DNA of 64,000 nt from Sanguinoderma infundibulare (taxonomy: Eukaryota; Basidiomycota; Agaricomycetes; Polyporales; Polyporaceae). The position numbers and the translations under genes are program-made. Below, piece by piece: positions 1-12,800 of this stretch (its first letter is position 1; each line of letters starts with the position of its first letter). The stretch spans positions 2,170,001-2,234,000 of the forward strand of contig JAVLRN010000003.1 of the NCBI GenBank assembly GCA_032821775.1, given 5' to 3'. The notes beneath the pieces are model-generated. The model was given only the letters and a program-made list of their open reading frames with translations, was not told the origin of the DNA and ran no database searches.

Positions 1-412
1 CATCGTGTTTCCCTTGTCCTTGCGCTTGATGACATTCTTATTCACACTGTACGAACCCCGGTGCTACGGCGTCGGCGTGTATTGAGTAAACCTTTTCTAC
101 AACGGTATCTGACGTCCACCTCGCTATCTGTCATTGCCGTGTCTGTCGTGCGTCGTGCTGATGCCCGCGTTGTTCCCGCAGGTCTTCCACCAGAAGCCAA
201 GGCATGTGGTGAGTAGCTGTCAAGTTCCGTTGTTGGACATTTGTAGTTTCCGGATTCATAGCGTACACGCGTACAGTAGCTGTTCTACAATGCATGAGAG
301 GTTGTTAAATTATTACACCGGTGAATACCGGCGATGAAGCACGCATGCGAATACAAGCGTGCAAGCGCAGCATACCGCAGTAGGACTGGCCCGTGTGGGG
401 GCCTGTGCAACC
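1..412. other. left edge, no confident gene (possible 3' end of a plus-strand gene)
   Basis: Frame 1 of the plus strand stays open for about 70 codons from base 1. A short stretch at about 180-208 is flanked by an acceptor-like cgcag and a donor-like gtgagt, which would fit the last exons of a gene that begins outside the window. No family could be recognised and no stop-anchored C-terminus is convincing. The rest is the 3' flank of the STEEP1-like gene on the minus strand. Confidence 0.2.
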
Positions 413-1162
413 TTACGGGACGTTGGTGTCCGAGATGAGCTTCTCATCTTCAAATGCGTCTGGGGGTACTTGTCCTTGAACCTGGCTGAGAGCACCCTTG
501 AAAATGTACAGGTACGGTCCCGACTTGACCGGGGGCTGCGTGGACTGATATGCAACAGGAAGTGCGCAGCGCGGACAGTGGAACCTGTACTGCTTCTCGT
601 GCCCACCTTGCCTGAGAGGGTGATTGGAATTTGGAACAGGCTCAGCAGGCGCTCCCATCGGACAGAAGCAAGTTGGGCACTCACCGCTCTACGAGGATTG
701 GGTCCTTGGCGGTCGCGTTCAATTTGAACACGCGCGCCTTGGCGTCGCCAGCGTCCTGACAGCGAATGACGATCGCGCCGTCGGTCTGTCGCCGTGGAAG
801 CGCGGATATGCTCTTGTCAATGACGAGCTGTAGGGCAGCGACGGGGGCAATTCCGCATGGAAATTGAAACAGAACACGTCGGTCAGGGAGGGTTATGAGG
901 GCAGCACGGCAAAGGACTGCGGGGGACGCACAATAAACTCGCCGCAGATGCAATCTATGCAGAACAAACGGGTGAGCTGCTAGGTCAGGGCAGACGGGGC
1001 GCGAAAATGGCACACAATAGACGCGAAGGGCTGCTGCTGATGATGCCGTGGGCCGGGCTAGGGGGGATGAACAATGAGAGCGGGGAGTGCTTGCACGAGG
1101 GTCGGTGCGAACTGACCATCGGAGGACGAGGAGACTGCGGACCGGGAGACGACCTTGGGCAT
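413..1162 (-). CDS. STEEP1 (CXorf56)-like protein
   Basis: Short homologue of the eukaryotic STEEP1/CXorf56 family (UPF0428). In animals the family member helps STING leave the ER; in fungi, which generally lack the STING pathway, the role is not established. The N-terminus MPKVVSRSAVSSSSD starts at 1162. Joining short exons gives ALRVYYCICGEFI, then LVIDKSISALPRRQTDGAIV, then RCQDAGDAKARVFKLNAT, then HEKQYRFHCPRCALPVAYQS, ending at DTNVP and a stop at 413. The paired CxC and CPRC motifs of the family are present. At least four small introns are needed; the last (about 622-680) is well supported by GTGAGT and CAG borders. The protein is about 130-150 residues, shorter than the human one, lacking the long basic C-terminal tail. 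The family call rests on motif recognition across exon joins; exact exon edges near the N-terminus are uncertain. Confidence 0.78.
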
Positions 1163-1522
1163 GGCGGAGACGAAGGGGGGCCTGCACGGACGCCGGGCGT
1201 GTGCGAGACGGTAGAAAGAAGCAGGCGGGGAGGGGGATGGCGGCAGAGATGCGAAGATGTCGACGACGAGCGGCCGAGGGACGCGGACTAAGTATTAATT
1301 GCACCGAGAGCGGGGCGAGGCGAGGCGGACGGCGATTATTGGCTTGTGACATTACGTAGCGTACCAGGGCGTGCACGTGATCGTTTCTCCCTATTATTGC
1401 CTGCTTGGGCTGTGCACCGTCTGCCAGTGCAGAGTTGATTTAAGGTCCCCTATAGCCGACTCCCTCCCCTTCCTCTCATCCATCCTCTCCCTCCCCTTCT
1501 CCGACTTTCCCCGTCGCCCCCC
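1163..1522. promoter_or_regulatory. divergent intergenic region STEEP1-like / AVO2-like
   Basis: This 360-base stretch separates two divergently transcribed genes. The side next to the plus-strand gene (about 1441-1522) is a strongly pyrimidine-rich tract just before the ATG, a common feature of fungal core promoters. No canonical TATA box is seen. Nothing else is recognisable. Confidence 0.4.
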
Positions 1523-3623
1523 ATGGCAGAGAAGGACGCTTCCGCCCGCCTCCGCAGGGCCGTGAAAGGTCTGTTCGGTTTTCACTTGCTTTTCCTGCAG
1601 CTCGGCTGACTCGCGTGTACCGTAGAGAACAATCTCTTTCTCGTTAAGCGACTGATCAAGCGCACGGACATGCGCAATCCCGACCCCTACAACAAGCGCT
1701 ACACGTCTCTCGCATGGGCCGCCGTGCTAGGACACGAGGAGACGTTTGAATTTCTCCTGAGCAGCGGGCACGACGATCACGAGTTCCACCACGAATACAG
1801 CAAGGTGCGTCCGCTGCAGCCGTCTCTTGTCGCGTCCGCTGATTTGCATGTTTTCCGGCGATGGGCAGGACTCAGAAAACAACACCATCCTCATTCTGCT
1901 CGCAGGAGCCCGCCCACCCGCCTCGGATCCCCACTCGAATGGTCCCCCGGAACAAGACTTCCTTGGCGCTACTCTGCGAATGGCCCGGATGTACATCGAC
2001 CGCTACCCTGACATCCTCGACTGGGCGAACGTGGAAGGGAAGACGGCACTACATGTGGCAGCATTGAAGGGCAACGAGGAGCTCGTTCGGGTGAGCCTGT
2101 GGCGTCGCTTCCCATTCCGCGCCAGCCGTTCCCAACGATTCCATCCGCCTGCCGCAGATGCTTTGCGATCACGAAGCCGATTTCGACCTTGCTGACAACG
2201 AAGGGAACACACCCCTGCATTAGTGAGCGTTGCTGGCCATCCAATCCCCAAGTTTGAAAAACTCATGCCGTTTCAGCGCGAGCGCCTGGGGCAACGTTAC
2301 GGTGCGTTCATCGCCACCATGCCTTAACAAGGTCCCCGACCCTGATAGGCCCTCTCACAGATTGTCCAGCTTTTGATTGAGCGTGGGTGCCAGTACTCGG
2401 CGCGAAATAATCAAGGCTTCACGCCGTCGGACTATGCATACTCGTACGTGATGAAGCACCTTTTCGCATCATACCGATCTTCATTGACGGGATCTCGTAG
2501 AATAAGCACGCGAGATACGCTTCAAGATACAGCCCGAATACAGTTCGAGAACAACAAGAAGGCCCGGCGGAACGTGTTTCAGCAAGCCGCTGCCCGTGGG
2601 AGCGAGAGGAATGGCCCGGCGAACATGCAGCTATACCCTCCATCGCCGAGAGAGTATTCGCAAGGTTACAACGGCTCTGTTCGGGGGAGGAGTGGCTCAG
2701 GGACGAGCTATACAACAACAACATCGAACAGCGGCGACCTGCTCGAGGGTCATGCTCCACAGCCAGCCCCGTCAAGGTTTTGGTCATCACCGTCGCGGCG
2801 TCCTGCACCATTACCTTCGGGATCGCATTCTCCCGGACATCCTTCCGCGGGCTCAACAAGCAGCACGTTTGGATTTGGGTCGTCGCCCGTCTCCCAACCG
2901 AACTCGGCCACGCTGCTCCCTACGGCTAATCCAGCTTCCGCCTTGTCCCCGATCGCGACACGAATGCGAGAACGAGATGCGGATGCGATGGAGAAGTACA
3001 AGTTGCGACAACGGAGCGGGAGTGCGACGACGGCATCGACAGACAGCCCGTCGCAAAACGAGTGTGCATCCCCTCCGCCAGCACCCCCTCCGAAAGACAC
3101 CGACGACCTTTCGGCCCTTTCGTCAATAGGCACGATCGGCTCAGTTGCACCGCGTCGTCGATTACGTCCATCTGCTTCTGCAGCGCAGCTGCGGACAAGT
3201 CCTCAGCCGCTGGCGATCCCTCCCGGACAAGGGGAGCCTCGAAGTCGGTCGGGGACGAGTCCTGCGATGCTCAAGCCGATGAACAACTTGCCTTCACCGC
3301 AAGGCGAGTCATCTGGTCTTCCGACGCCAACGCAGAACTCCACCTCGCCGAGGCCGAGCACGCAGCGTTCGGGGAGCGGGCAGCAAACGGTACCCGGGAT
3401 CGAGTACACGGGTCCTCCGAGCGATTATGCACGGTTTCCGCCGCCTCCAGTGACGGAGGAACCAGAACTAGAGCGGGTCGTGACGCCAACAACAGCGACG
3501 GCACCGACGCACTCGCGACGGTTACCGTTCAATTTGTTGTCGTCGCACAAGAACAGCCTGGACGTGCAAGTGTCGAATAGCGGCCATCGGAGAAACGCGT
3601 CCGTGAACGCGGTGGTCCGATAG
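1523..3623 (+). CDS. AVO2: AVO2-like ankyrin-repeat subunit of TORC2
   Basis: Ankyrin-repeat protein resembling yeast Avo2, a non-essential TORC2 subunit at the plasma membrane. The model has six exons: 1523-1568, 1626-1804, 1869-2090, 2158-2222, 2277-2301 and 2361-3623. Together they give exactly 600 codons (599 residues), which supports the intron choices. The start MAEKDASARLRRAVKENNLF followed by LVKRLIKRT matches the Avo2 N-terminal pattern (RLREAI...LLIVKRLL). Ankyrin helices follow: LAWAAVLGHEETFEFLLSSG, GKTALHVAALKGNEELVRML, EGNTPLHYASAWGNVTIVQL and NNQGFTPSDYAYS, over residues about 1-190. The remaining 400 residues are Ser/Pro/Thr-rich and probably disordered, with RRxS-like sites that could be phosphorylated. 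Known for the family: binding to Avo1/Tor2. Inferred here: the same role. An unrelated ankyrin scaffold is the alternative. Confidence 0.7.
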
Positions 3624-4193
3624 GAGTGGTTGGCCTGGGCCGGGTGCATCGCCAGCATGGCGTTGTCCTCCGGCGTAGGAGGGTTCCTGAAGTCATTCTT
3701 GACGCGTGGCGTTTGTATAGCGCTCGATCAGTGGGTGGCTCACTTATTCGCGAGTGCCTCGTGTAATCTGCTCTGTTGTTGCAACATTGGTTCGTTGTAG
3801 TTGTTGTGTGTGTGGCGAGTAGATGTAGTAATGGTACACGTACTGGGCTTGTCATAACAGAGTGATGTGGTGGGCTTCGCTGCAAGAACTGCGGAGGTGC
3901 AATGGAGGGATCTGAGATGGGGGTGCCGATCAAGGTGCGGCGAGGGGTGCCGAGTTGTGTAATGGGAAGCAAGGGGCAGTCGAGCGACGGTCCTCGCTGT
4001 GGCAGACAGCGGGCAGGTGCCCAGCGCGCGGTCCCAATACGTTCTGCTCAATTCATCCACTGCTCGGTCTTGACATTGCTCGTCGCTTCCCCATATATCC
4101 AACCCCCCACATCTTGTCCCTTTGTGCGTCTGCCTGGCCAGCGCATCGCTCCTTGCTCTTCACTCTTGACCGCGACCTCCACTGGTCTGCCTG
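3624..4193. promoter_or_regulatory. intergenic region upstream of the Sut1-like transporter, with TATA-like box
   Basis: The 570-base stretch holds the 3' flank of the AVO2-like gene and the promoter of the transporter. A TATA-like catatatc at about 4092-4099 lies roughly 100 bases before the ATG at 4194 and is followed by a pyrimidine-rich tract. The antisense reading frames here look like chance. Confidence 0.45.
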
Positions 4194-6694
4194 ATGACCT
4201 TCCCCCCCAACGTGGATGCCGATCCAGACCCCACTTCCCAGATCGCATGGCCCGCACGCCAGGGCGACGGCGGCCGCAGAGGGTCCAAGCACGTCCAGGA
4301 CGCTAGGAGTGGCAGCCGACCGTCGCTGACCACGACAAATGGCGGTCCGATCACCAAGCCCGTCGTCGCGGTGGAGGCGGTGGCGGGTGAGAGGAAGAGG
4401 ATGTCGACCCTCGACCTCTTTAACCTCAGCATTGCCATGGGCGGGTCGCAGGTGGCGTGGACGGTCGAGTTGGGGTGAGAGTTACACGCTCTTGACCGCG
4501 CTCATGACCGCTTGATTGAATGACCGCAGATACGGAACGCCGTTCTTGCTCGACCTCGGGCTCTCGGAGCAGCTCACGAGCCTCGTGTGGCTCGCGGGTC
4601 CCATTAGCGGTCTGATTGCCCAGCCATTGATTGGTGGGTAGAGAGCCGCCTCGTCAGTACGATCTTGTCCTAATCCCAGTGGGACACAGGTGCCATTTCG
4701 GATGCATCATCGTCCAAGTACAGGCGTCGGTATTGGATCGTCCTCTCGACCGTGGTGCTCGTCATTTCGACCTTGACAATCGCTTACTGCCGCGAGATCG
4801 CCTCGCTTTTGGTCGATCTCTTTGGCCACTATCCTGGCAGCTGGGACCCGAAGTACAGCAAAACAGTACGTGCGAGCACTGTCGATGCATTAATCACCTT
4901 TTGACACATGTCCGTTCACTAGGTACAAAACACAGCAATTGGCTTTGCTGTTGTATCGTTCTACTTGCTCGACTTCGCCTTGAACGCCCTTCAGGCCTCT
5001 CTTCGAAACCTGCTCCTTGACGTCACTCCCCCGGAGCAGCTCAATGCCGCCAACGCTTGGCATAGCAGGATGCTCAACGCCGGTAACATTGTCGGATTCG
5101 GCTTCGGTATGGACTGCCCTGCACCTTAACGAGACTGTCGGTCTGACAGCTTCTCACAGGCTTTTTGCCGCTCGCGAATATGCCTCTGCTCCGCTTGCTC
5201 GGAGGGTCACAGTTCCGCAAGTTCTGCGTCGTCTGTATGATTATTCTTGCAGGCACCGTCTGGATCACATGCTGGACACAAGAGGAGAAAGAGCGTGAAC
5301 AACGTCGCGTGGAGAAGGCGTAAGTTCCCACCGTGAATCATGGTTGGTCTATGAGTTCCACTGACCCGTCCCCCAGTAGTAGCATGCGTGATGTTTTGGT
5401 CAACATTTGGAACACGATCTGGACTCTTCCCAAACCCATTCGCCGTGTGTGTTACGTTCAAATTTTTGCATTCATGGGGTGGTTTCCCTTCCTATTCTAC
5501 TCGTAAGCTATTTCCTACTCAGTAGCGTCGGCGTATGCTTATGTGGCCTACCAGCACAACATACATCGGTCAAGTTATGGCAAATGAGCTTGGCAGGGAA
5601 CCTGATCATGACCTCGCCACCCGAACCGGCGCGTTCGCTATGCTCATCTACAGCCTTGGTATGCTATCTGCCATTCCAGAGTTGTCCAGGCACGCGTTTC
5701 TGATCATTCACATGCAGTGGCTGTTGCCGCGGGCACGCTGCTCCCAAACCTCGCACGACGCGACGTCGCCCTTTTGGCCCACGGAGATGAAGACGAAGAC
5801 GCAGAACTTGCCCGCCTTCGCCAGCAGGTCCGTGAATGGCGCACCGAGGCGGCACGGCAAGGCAAGCCCCTCCGACTCCCGTTCATGCCCTTCTTCCTTC
5901 GGAACATCTGGACCGGCGCGCTCGTCCTCTTCACCCTCATCTCCTTAGCCACGTTCTTTGTGACCCGCGTCTGGCAGGCGATCGTCCTCGTCTCGCTCGT
6001 CGGTATTTGTTGGGCCGTCGCGTGCTGGGCGCCGTTCGCCATCATCATGGAGTTCCTCAAGGAGCGCGAGGGCGAGGCGGAGGGGGATGCTGAAGCGATC
6101 GCGCGCGAGTGGGCCCGACGGCCGTCGCGCACCCGGACGCTCTCCACGCCTGTTATGCGGAGAAACAGCAGGAATGTGCCGGATGGGGAGCATACGCCGC
6201 TGTTGCGTAGGAGGTCGTTTGACCACCGGAACCCCGACGCGGACCCACCTGAGGCCGAGGCGGTCGCGGGCGGGACGATCCTTGGTATTCACAATCTTGC
6301 CATTGTCATGCCCCAGTTCGTGGTTAGTCGCCGCTTTCGCTGACGATGTCTCTTCTCTGGAGAGAAGCTGATTAAGGTGGCCACCGGCCAGGTCGCGATC
6401 GCGTCTAGCGTGATCTTCAGCATCGTCGATGCCTCTGACGGCGACCCTGCGCACGACACCGCTCTGTATGGCAAGAACGGCGTAGCGTGGGTGCTCCGGT
6501 TCGGCGGTATTTGCACTCTGGTGAGTAAGGAGGATCCGCGGGCGGTTCGGTAGACTCGTGATAGCTGCTGACCTTGATTTCTGCCTCAGCTTGGTGCCAT
6601 CTTGGCGCGCATGGTGCCCCCCACTCGTACCGAGAAGCAGATGCGCAGGCGAATGGCAGAGCTCAAGGTCCTCCAGGAGGAGGGCATGCCATGA
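4194..6694 (+). CDS. sucrose/alpha-glucoside transporter, Sut1-type (GPH/MFS)
   Basis: Membrane transporter of the plant SUT / Schizosaccharomyces pombe Sut1 type, expected to import sucrose or maltose with protons. After a hydrophilic N-terminus of about 70 residues come LFNLSIAMGGSQVAWTVELG, TPFLLDLGLSEQLTSLVWLA and GPISGLIAQPLIG, the family signature of the first helices. Next is SDASSSKYRRRYWIV, a typical cytoplasmic loop. About twelve hydrophobic segments can be followed through several exons. The central loop (about 5750-5880) is acidic and the second large loop (about 6060-6260) is Arg/Ser-rich, as in fungal members. The last exon ends ARMVPPTRTEKQMRRMAELK and stops at 6694. At least eight short introns are needed. 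Substrate is inferred from family only. Confidence 0.85.
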
Positions 6695-6994
6695 TCTCAT
6701 GCCGCCTAGCAAGTACTAGGCTCGCGCTCGCCGATTACTTACGAGCGGTGCGCTCGGTGGTGCTCGACAACTTCCGGCAGACTAGTGCGTGGTGCCTGGC
6801 TAGTTTGATGTATCTATATTTTCCTTCTTCCTGCTTTAATCAGGCTTGCGGACTGCGGAAGAACTCTCGGTTTGGTTTCGGTCATACGGTATCACTAGTT
6901 CTCTTGTACATCATCTCATCCCATTTTTACCTCGCACCATCACACGCCCCACATATAAATGCAAGCCAACCCTTCGTAGGCTGGCGTCGTCGCC

Positions 6995-9614
6995 TTATGC
7001 ACATATGACGAGCATCGCGTAATCCCAGTCATCGCCGTGTCTACTTGCGATGTGTCTGACGGGGACGGGTGTGATCGGCGCGGGGCCATCGGGTGTCGCG
7101 AAGACCGATAGGATAGTGGATGCGGCTGGAGCGATAGTCAGTCGCGTCATCCTCTCAGGCGATTTCACATGCGGGGAGGAAGGTGTGCTACCTTGGTTCA
7201 TGGCGGGCTTGTAGAACAGTCGGACTGAAAGGACGGAGTTTGGGGGTTGCAACGCAGGGAGATTGCGAAGCCGAGCGAGGTGCGTTGGGTCCTCGCCGGT
7301 GCCGAGGACCAAGACCACTTTGGAAGGCGCTTCTTTGAAGTCCGATACTTCCCAGTGGATTTTCGCTTCTGAAGTTTCGAGACGATCTGGCGGAGAGCAC
7401 CAATGATAAGACATCATGTAGTTTGGTAGGAAACACCTTTACCCACCTTCACTCCACGACGGCACAACGGCGCGACGGACGATCGTCCCGTCGTCTTCAG
7501 TGACATCGCACTGTCCGGTATGGACGAGCACCTGCTTCTCTACCAACGCCCCTTTCGGTAGCTCGGGGACAACAAGGAAAAGTGTAGGTACGCGGGCGTC
7601 CTAGACAATTCAGCATTGAACGGTCAGGTTTCGTCTCTCCTGGATTGCAGTAACAGACTCACCCCTTCGTATTGCGCACTCGCTGCACGGACAGGGGAGA
7701 TGGATGCCTGTCTGGCAAGCCAGTAGACGATGCCTTGCATGTGGCCAGTCCATCCGCCCCCGGAGTTGTGCTTGAGCGCGTCGACGACGCGGTGGACGTG
7801 CTGGAACGACAGCGCGGCTTCGAGGGCGAGGGACTGCGGAGAGGGGAGCGTCAGGCTGCTCGGGATGAGGCCGATTTGGCCGGAGATGAAGACACGGTCG
7901 TCTGCCTGTGACGCACGAGCGCATGAGTCGCCGACAGAGGACCAAGACGGATACGAGTCCAAGCCTTACTACTATCGCTTGCGAGTATGGACCGATGTTC
8001 GCTGGAGCCCAGTAGCTGAGCCCCTGGACGTGAAGGGCTTGCCGCTCCGCGGGGCTACGTTCGGCGTACGCGACGCAGTCGAGCCGGACGCGGATGGGAG
8101 AGGGCAGGTCTGCGGCGACGCACGCACGAGCCGGAGGGCTTGTGCCGAAGTATGTCGCATAGACGGCGTTGACAGGCGCGAAGAGGTCCATTGAGGAGAT
8201 GAAGATGTTGACGTTGGCGCAGTTCGCCAGGGTGAGCGAATACGATGCTAGGGATTCTGTTGAAAACCATGCATGAATTTAGTGTTGGATGCCGGGCGCG
8301 AAAACGCGTCTGAATTACCTGTAAGCTTTTCAAAACACTCGCGCACCTCATCTTCTAATGATATCTCGTGAACCTTCTCGCCGACCTCGTGCTGCACGTT
8401 GGACACGGATATCCAATCGCCTATTCGTTTCGAGATGGCGACTGGTGCTGCAATGGGGGCGATAGGCCCTGTCGAGGCCTCGATGTCTCCTCCGGACTCC
8501 TGACACGATGACGCGCCACGAACGCTACAAAACATATCAGAAAGTACTGGAGGAATCGTGACTTGGGTTTCAATGGCGTTTTCTTTCGCGACCAGTGATG
8601 CTCTTTTGATACGAAGGTATGCGACTATTGCGAAGTCGTTATCGGAGTGCACCACAGTTTCTACCTCATCCCTAGATCCAATATAAGAGAAAGGACTGGA
8701 TTAAGGACCAGGAAAACGTACAAGTGAATACGATATTTGAACAAAGGAGAATCCAGAGTCAGAGTCTCGTATTCGCCACCTTCGCCGCAAACATGGGATC
8801 CATACAACGAGTTCTGTGCGGTTTGGTCTGGAATTGTTGGAGAAACATGTCGAGAACTTCCGCTTACCAGTCTTGTTAGTGTGGGCTGCATTTGCGCCAG
8901 AGTCATTCCCAAATGCTTCGTCGTCAAGCCAATACCGGCTACCTTGATGAGAATGGCTTCCATGCCAGCCTGTATCATCTCGGAGAGTAACTCCTCCTGG
9001 TCTCGCTGCCAGAGATAGCATAGTGGAGTTAAGCCAAGACGTCGGCATCTGTACACTGTGAGAGCATGCCTGAGCTGTTACTGAGACAGGACATACACAT
9101 GCTCAACACGAACGCGTTGATAGTTTGAAAGAATGGCGCCTACGGAGACCCCTTGTAATTCGGGGTGGTGAGCCTGAAGGTATATGGGTAAGAAACTTGG
9201 ATTATCCGGAACGAAAGACATCGAGGTAGGCACTTTTACTGCGAACAGCAGTTCGTAGAGATCTTCTGTCTCGTCACCATGTGTGCCACCGCTCTGGGCC
9301 GGATTACGTCCGCCATACTCGCCGCCTTGCTCTACAGCCGCTCCAGCGATCACTCGCCTGTACAAGGGCACATCCAGAGCACGGCCAACAAATTCGATGG
9401 CGTCTTGTCCGACGGTTTGATAAAGGTATGAGTCGAGTTCCTCTGATTTGCACGAGTTCGGAAGGGTTCATCGGGGAAGCTTGGATATGGCCGAACCTTT
9501 GCCCTGCTCAGGACCAAGTGACGCGGCTGCCACGAGCTCGTGGTCGTTTTCGGCGCAGTGCAACAGGTTGTAGCAGCTGTCTTTCCCGCCGCTCAGCAGC
9601 GCGACATATTTCAT
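6995..9614 (-). CDS. DPH6: diphthine--ammonia ligase with two C-terminal RidA-like domains
   Basis: Catalyses the last step of diphthamide synthesis on elongation factor 2: ATP-dependent amidation of diphthine. The start at 9614 gives MKYVALLSGGKDSCYNLLHC, with the SGGKDS PP-loop that binds ATP. Further on, GVSVGAILSNYQRVRVEHVC, RLGLTPLCYLWQRDQEELL and HVCGEGGEYETLTLDSPLF are hallmark motifs of the ATP-PPase domain. The second half holds two YjgF/YER057c/UK114 (RidA) modules, for example QGLSYWAPANIGPYSQAIVA and DRVFISGQIGLIPSSLTLP, as in yeast Dph6 (YLR143W). The C-terminus DDWDYAMLVICA stops at 6995. Several short introns interrupt the gene (for example near 9060, 8700, 8230, 7960, 7620 and 7430). 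It is divergent from UBA1, with 222 bases between the start codons. A short intron near 7190 is possible but not required. Confidence 0.88.
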
Positions 9615-9836
9615 GGTTGATTGAGAGGGAGGTGGTGAACGAGATCAAGTCACGAACGGGCTTCGACAAGGACTCCGGTAGATCAAGATGGCTTACGTGA
9701 GCGTCGCGCGCAGAGGAAGCTCAAGCAACCTAATCTAACCCCGCACCGCCGAGGATCCTAAAACGATCTCTCTGTCCGACATCGACCTTCACCTCTCCCC
9801 CTCGTCTCTTGTACTCTATTCTCTCGTTCACGAATC
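9615..9836. promoter_or_regulatory. shared divergent promoter DPH6 / UBA1
   Basis: Only 222 bases separate the ATG of DPH6 (-) from that of UBA1 (+). The UBA1 side ends in a pyrimidine-rich tract at about 9785-9830. No canonical TATA box is seen, which fits two constitutively expressed genes. Confidence 0.4.
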
Positions 9837-12800
9837 ATGTCAGCTACGAACCTCCCATCCGCGATGGACGTCGATGAGGCCGCGATTGATGAGGGCTTGT
9901 ACTCCCGTCAACTGTACGTCCTCGCGCTCTGTACGACGCGTCCTAATACTCACAAGTCTTCTGTAGTTACGTGCTTGGGCACGAAGGTTCGCTTCAAACC
10001 CGGTATACAGCCCAATATCAACGTGTCTAACCTTCCTCCTCCCAGCTATGAAGCGCATGGCAGCGTCCAATGTGCTCATCGTCTGCTTGAAGGGTCTCGG
10101 TGTTGAAATTGGTGAGTCCTCCAGCTGCTGCGCGTTCAGCTTAGCAACAATCGTGCCAATACACTGCGTATCATAGCCAAGAACGTAATCCTTGCCGGTG
10201 TCAAGTCGGTGACGATTTACGACCCCGAGCCCGTCCAAATATCAGACTTGAGCAGCCAGGTAAACCGTTTATTGCATCGATTAATTGTTTCGTGCTCACC
10301 TTCGCCCAGTTCTTCCTACGGCAAGAAGATGTCGGAAAATCACGAGCGGAGGCAACCGTCCCTCGTCTGGCCGAGCTTAACGCGTATGTCCCTGTACGGA
10401 ATCTAGGTGGTCAGCCTGGTCAAGAGATATCTGTAGACTTGGTCAACGGCTTCCAGGTACGCGCCATTTCGTTGTGAGCAGCAGCTGTTTGCTCACATAT
10501 ACCTTCCTAGGTGGTGGTTCTCTGCGGCATACCGCTCCGGAAACAACTGGAGATCAATGACTGGACACATGCGAATGGTGTCCACTTTATCTCCGCTGAC
10601 ACGCGGGGTCTCTTCGGGTAAGTTTCAGGTACACAATATCATCTTTCGAAGTTCGTATTCATGCATATATGCACAGCACGACATTCAACGACTTCGGTCC
10701 CAAGTTCACTTGCGTGGACCCGACCGGCGAGCAGCCTCTGTCTGGTATGATCGTCTCGGTTGAGAAGGACAAGGAGGCAGTCGTCACTTGCTTGGATGAA
10801 ACCCGCCACGGTCTTGAGGACGGGGACTTTGTAACCTTCAGCGAAGTCCAGGGCATGACCCAACTGAACGGATGTGAACCACGCAAAATCACCGTCAAGG
10901 GTCCTTATACCTTCTCGATTGGGGACACCTCAAGTTTGAGCGAATACAAGACCGGTGGCATCTTCACACAGGTCAAGATGCCGAAGATTCTGCAATTCGT
11001 ATGGAACCTCGTTACATGTGTTATTGTACTGGCTGGCTAACATCTTATGCAGAAATCATTGCGGGAGTCCCTCAAGGAACCCGAGTACTTCGTCACCGAC
11101 TTTTCCAAGTTCGACAGGCCTTCGGCGCTGCATGCCGGTTTCCAAGCAGTCTCTCAGTTCGAGGAACAGCACAGGCGGTCTCCTCGCCCTCGTAATGCTC
11201 AGGATGCTGTGGCTGTTGTTGCGCTGGCGAAGAAGATCGATGCGGAAGCGGATGAGAAGATCGTCACCGAACTCGCATTCCAAGCTACCGGTGACCTCGC
11301 GCCCATGAACGCTGTCCTCGGCGGCTTCATCGCCCAAGAAGTCCTGAAGGCTTGCTCTGCCAAGTTCCACCCGATGTTGCAACATCTCTACTTCGACTCG
11401 CTGGAGTGTCTGCCCTCCGAGACACCGTCTGAACAAGACGTTCAGCCTACTGGCTCTCGTTATGATGCCCAAGTCGCGGTATTCGGTAGGAAGTTCCAGG
11501 AGAAGATTGCCAACTTCCGCGAGTTCCTTGTCGGCTCTGGAGCTATCGGCTGTGAGATGCTCAAGAACTGGAGCATGATGGGTCTCGCCTCAGGGCCCAA
11601 CGGCAAGATTACTGTTACCGATCTCGATACTATAGAGAAGTCCAACCTGAACCGTCAGTTCTTGTTCCGTCCGAAGGATCTGGGCAAGTTCAAGTCCGAG
11701 GTTGCGGCTGCTGCCGTTGCCGCAATGAACCCTGATCTCGACGGCAAGATCGATACCAAGCAGGAGGCTGTTGGTCCTGATTCTGAGAGTAAGCAGTGCC
11801 CAATATGTTGCTTCGGTTTCAGCTATTAATGTATGAGACCAGACATCTATGACGCCAGCTTCTTCGCCAGCCTTGACGGTGTCACTAACGCGCTGGACAA
11901 CGTGAAGGCACGTCAATACATGGATCAACGCTGCGTTTTCTACGAGAAGCCTCTTCTCGAGTCCGGCACCCTCGGCACCAAGGGCAACACTCAGGTCATC
12001 GCGCCCCACCTCACGGAGTCGTACTCTTCGTCGCAAGATCCTCCAGAGAAGGAGACGCCCGTCTGCACGGTGAAGAACTTCCCCAACGCTATCGCGCACA
12101 CAATTGAAGTAAGTCGTACCGTTGCGATCCCCTTAAACTGCGCTTACCTTGTTGGTCATAACAGTGGGCTAGGCAGCAATTCGACGCGCTCTTCGTCAAG
12201 CCCCCGCAGGCTGTAAACTCCTACCTCTCAGAGCCCAACTTCCTTCAGAACAACCTGAAGTACTCTGGCCAGGCGAAGGAGCAGGTCGAGACGATCGTAT
12301 CGTACCTCGTGACCAACAAGCCACTCACGTTCGAAGAGTGTATTGTCTGGGCACGCCTGCAGTTCGAAGAGCACTACAACAACTCGATTCGTCAGCTGCT
12401 GTTCAGCTTACCGAAGGACGCCGTCACCAGCACTGGGCAACCATTCTGGAGCGGGCCTAAGCGTGCACCTGACGCGCTCACCTTCAACGCCAACGACGTA
12501 GGTACCGTTTTGTGCTCATGTCAGGGGCTGTAGCTAACAACTCATCACAGCCGACACACTTGCAGTTCATCATCGCAGCCGCCAACCTCCGTGCCTTCAA
12601 CTATGGGCTCCGTGGCGAGTCCGACCCCGCCATCTTCAAGAAGGTCGCCGACGAAGTTATTGTGCCAGAGTTCACGCCTAAGAGCGGCATCAAGGTCCAG
12701 ATCAACGACAACGACCCCACACCCCAGAACGACTCTGGCGCGGATGCTGACCCGCAGGAGTACTTCAAGCAGCTCCCGCCGCCGTCGTCCCTCGTCGGCT

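Noticed and set aside
681..1376. 231-codon minus-strand open frame as one protein
   Set aside because: It spans several introns of the STEEP1-like gene; only parts of it match the family, with GT...AG borders between them.
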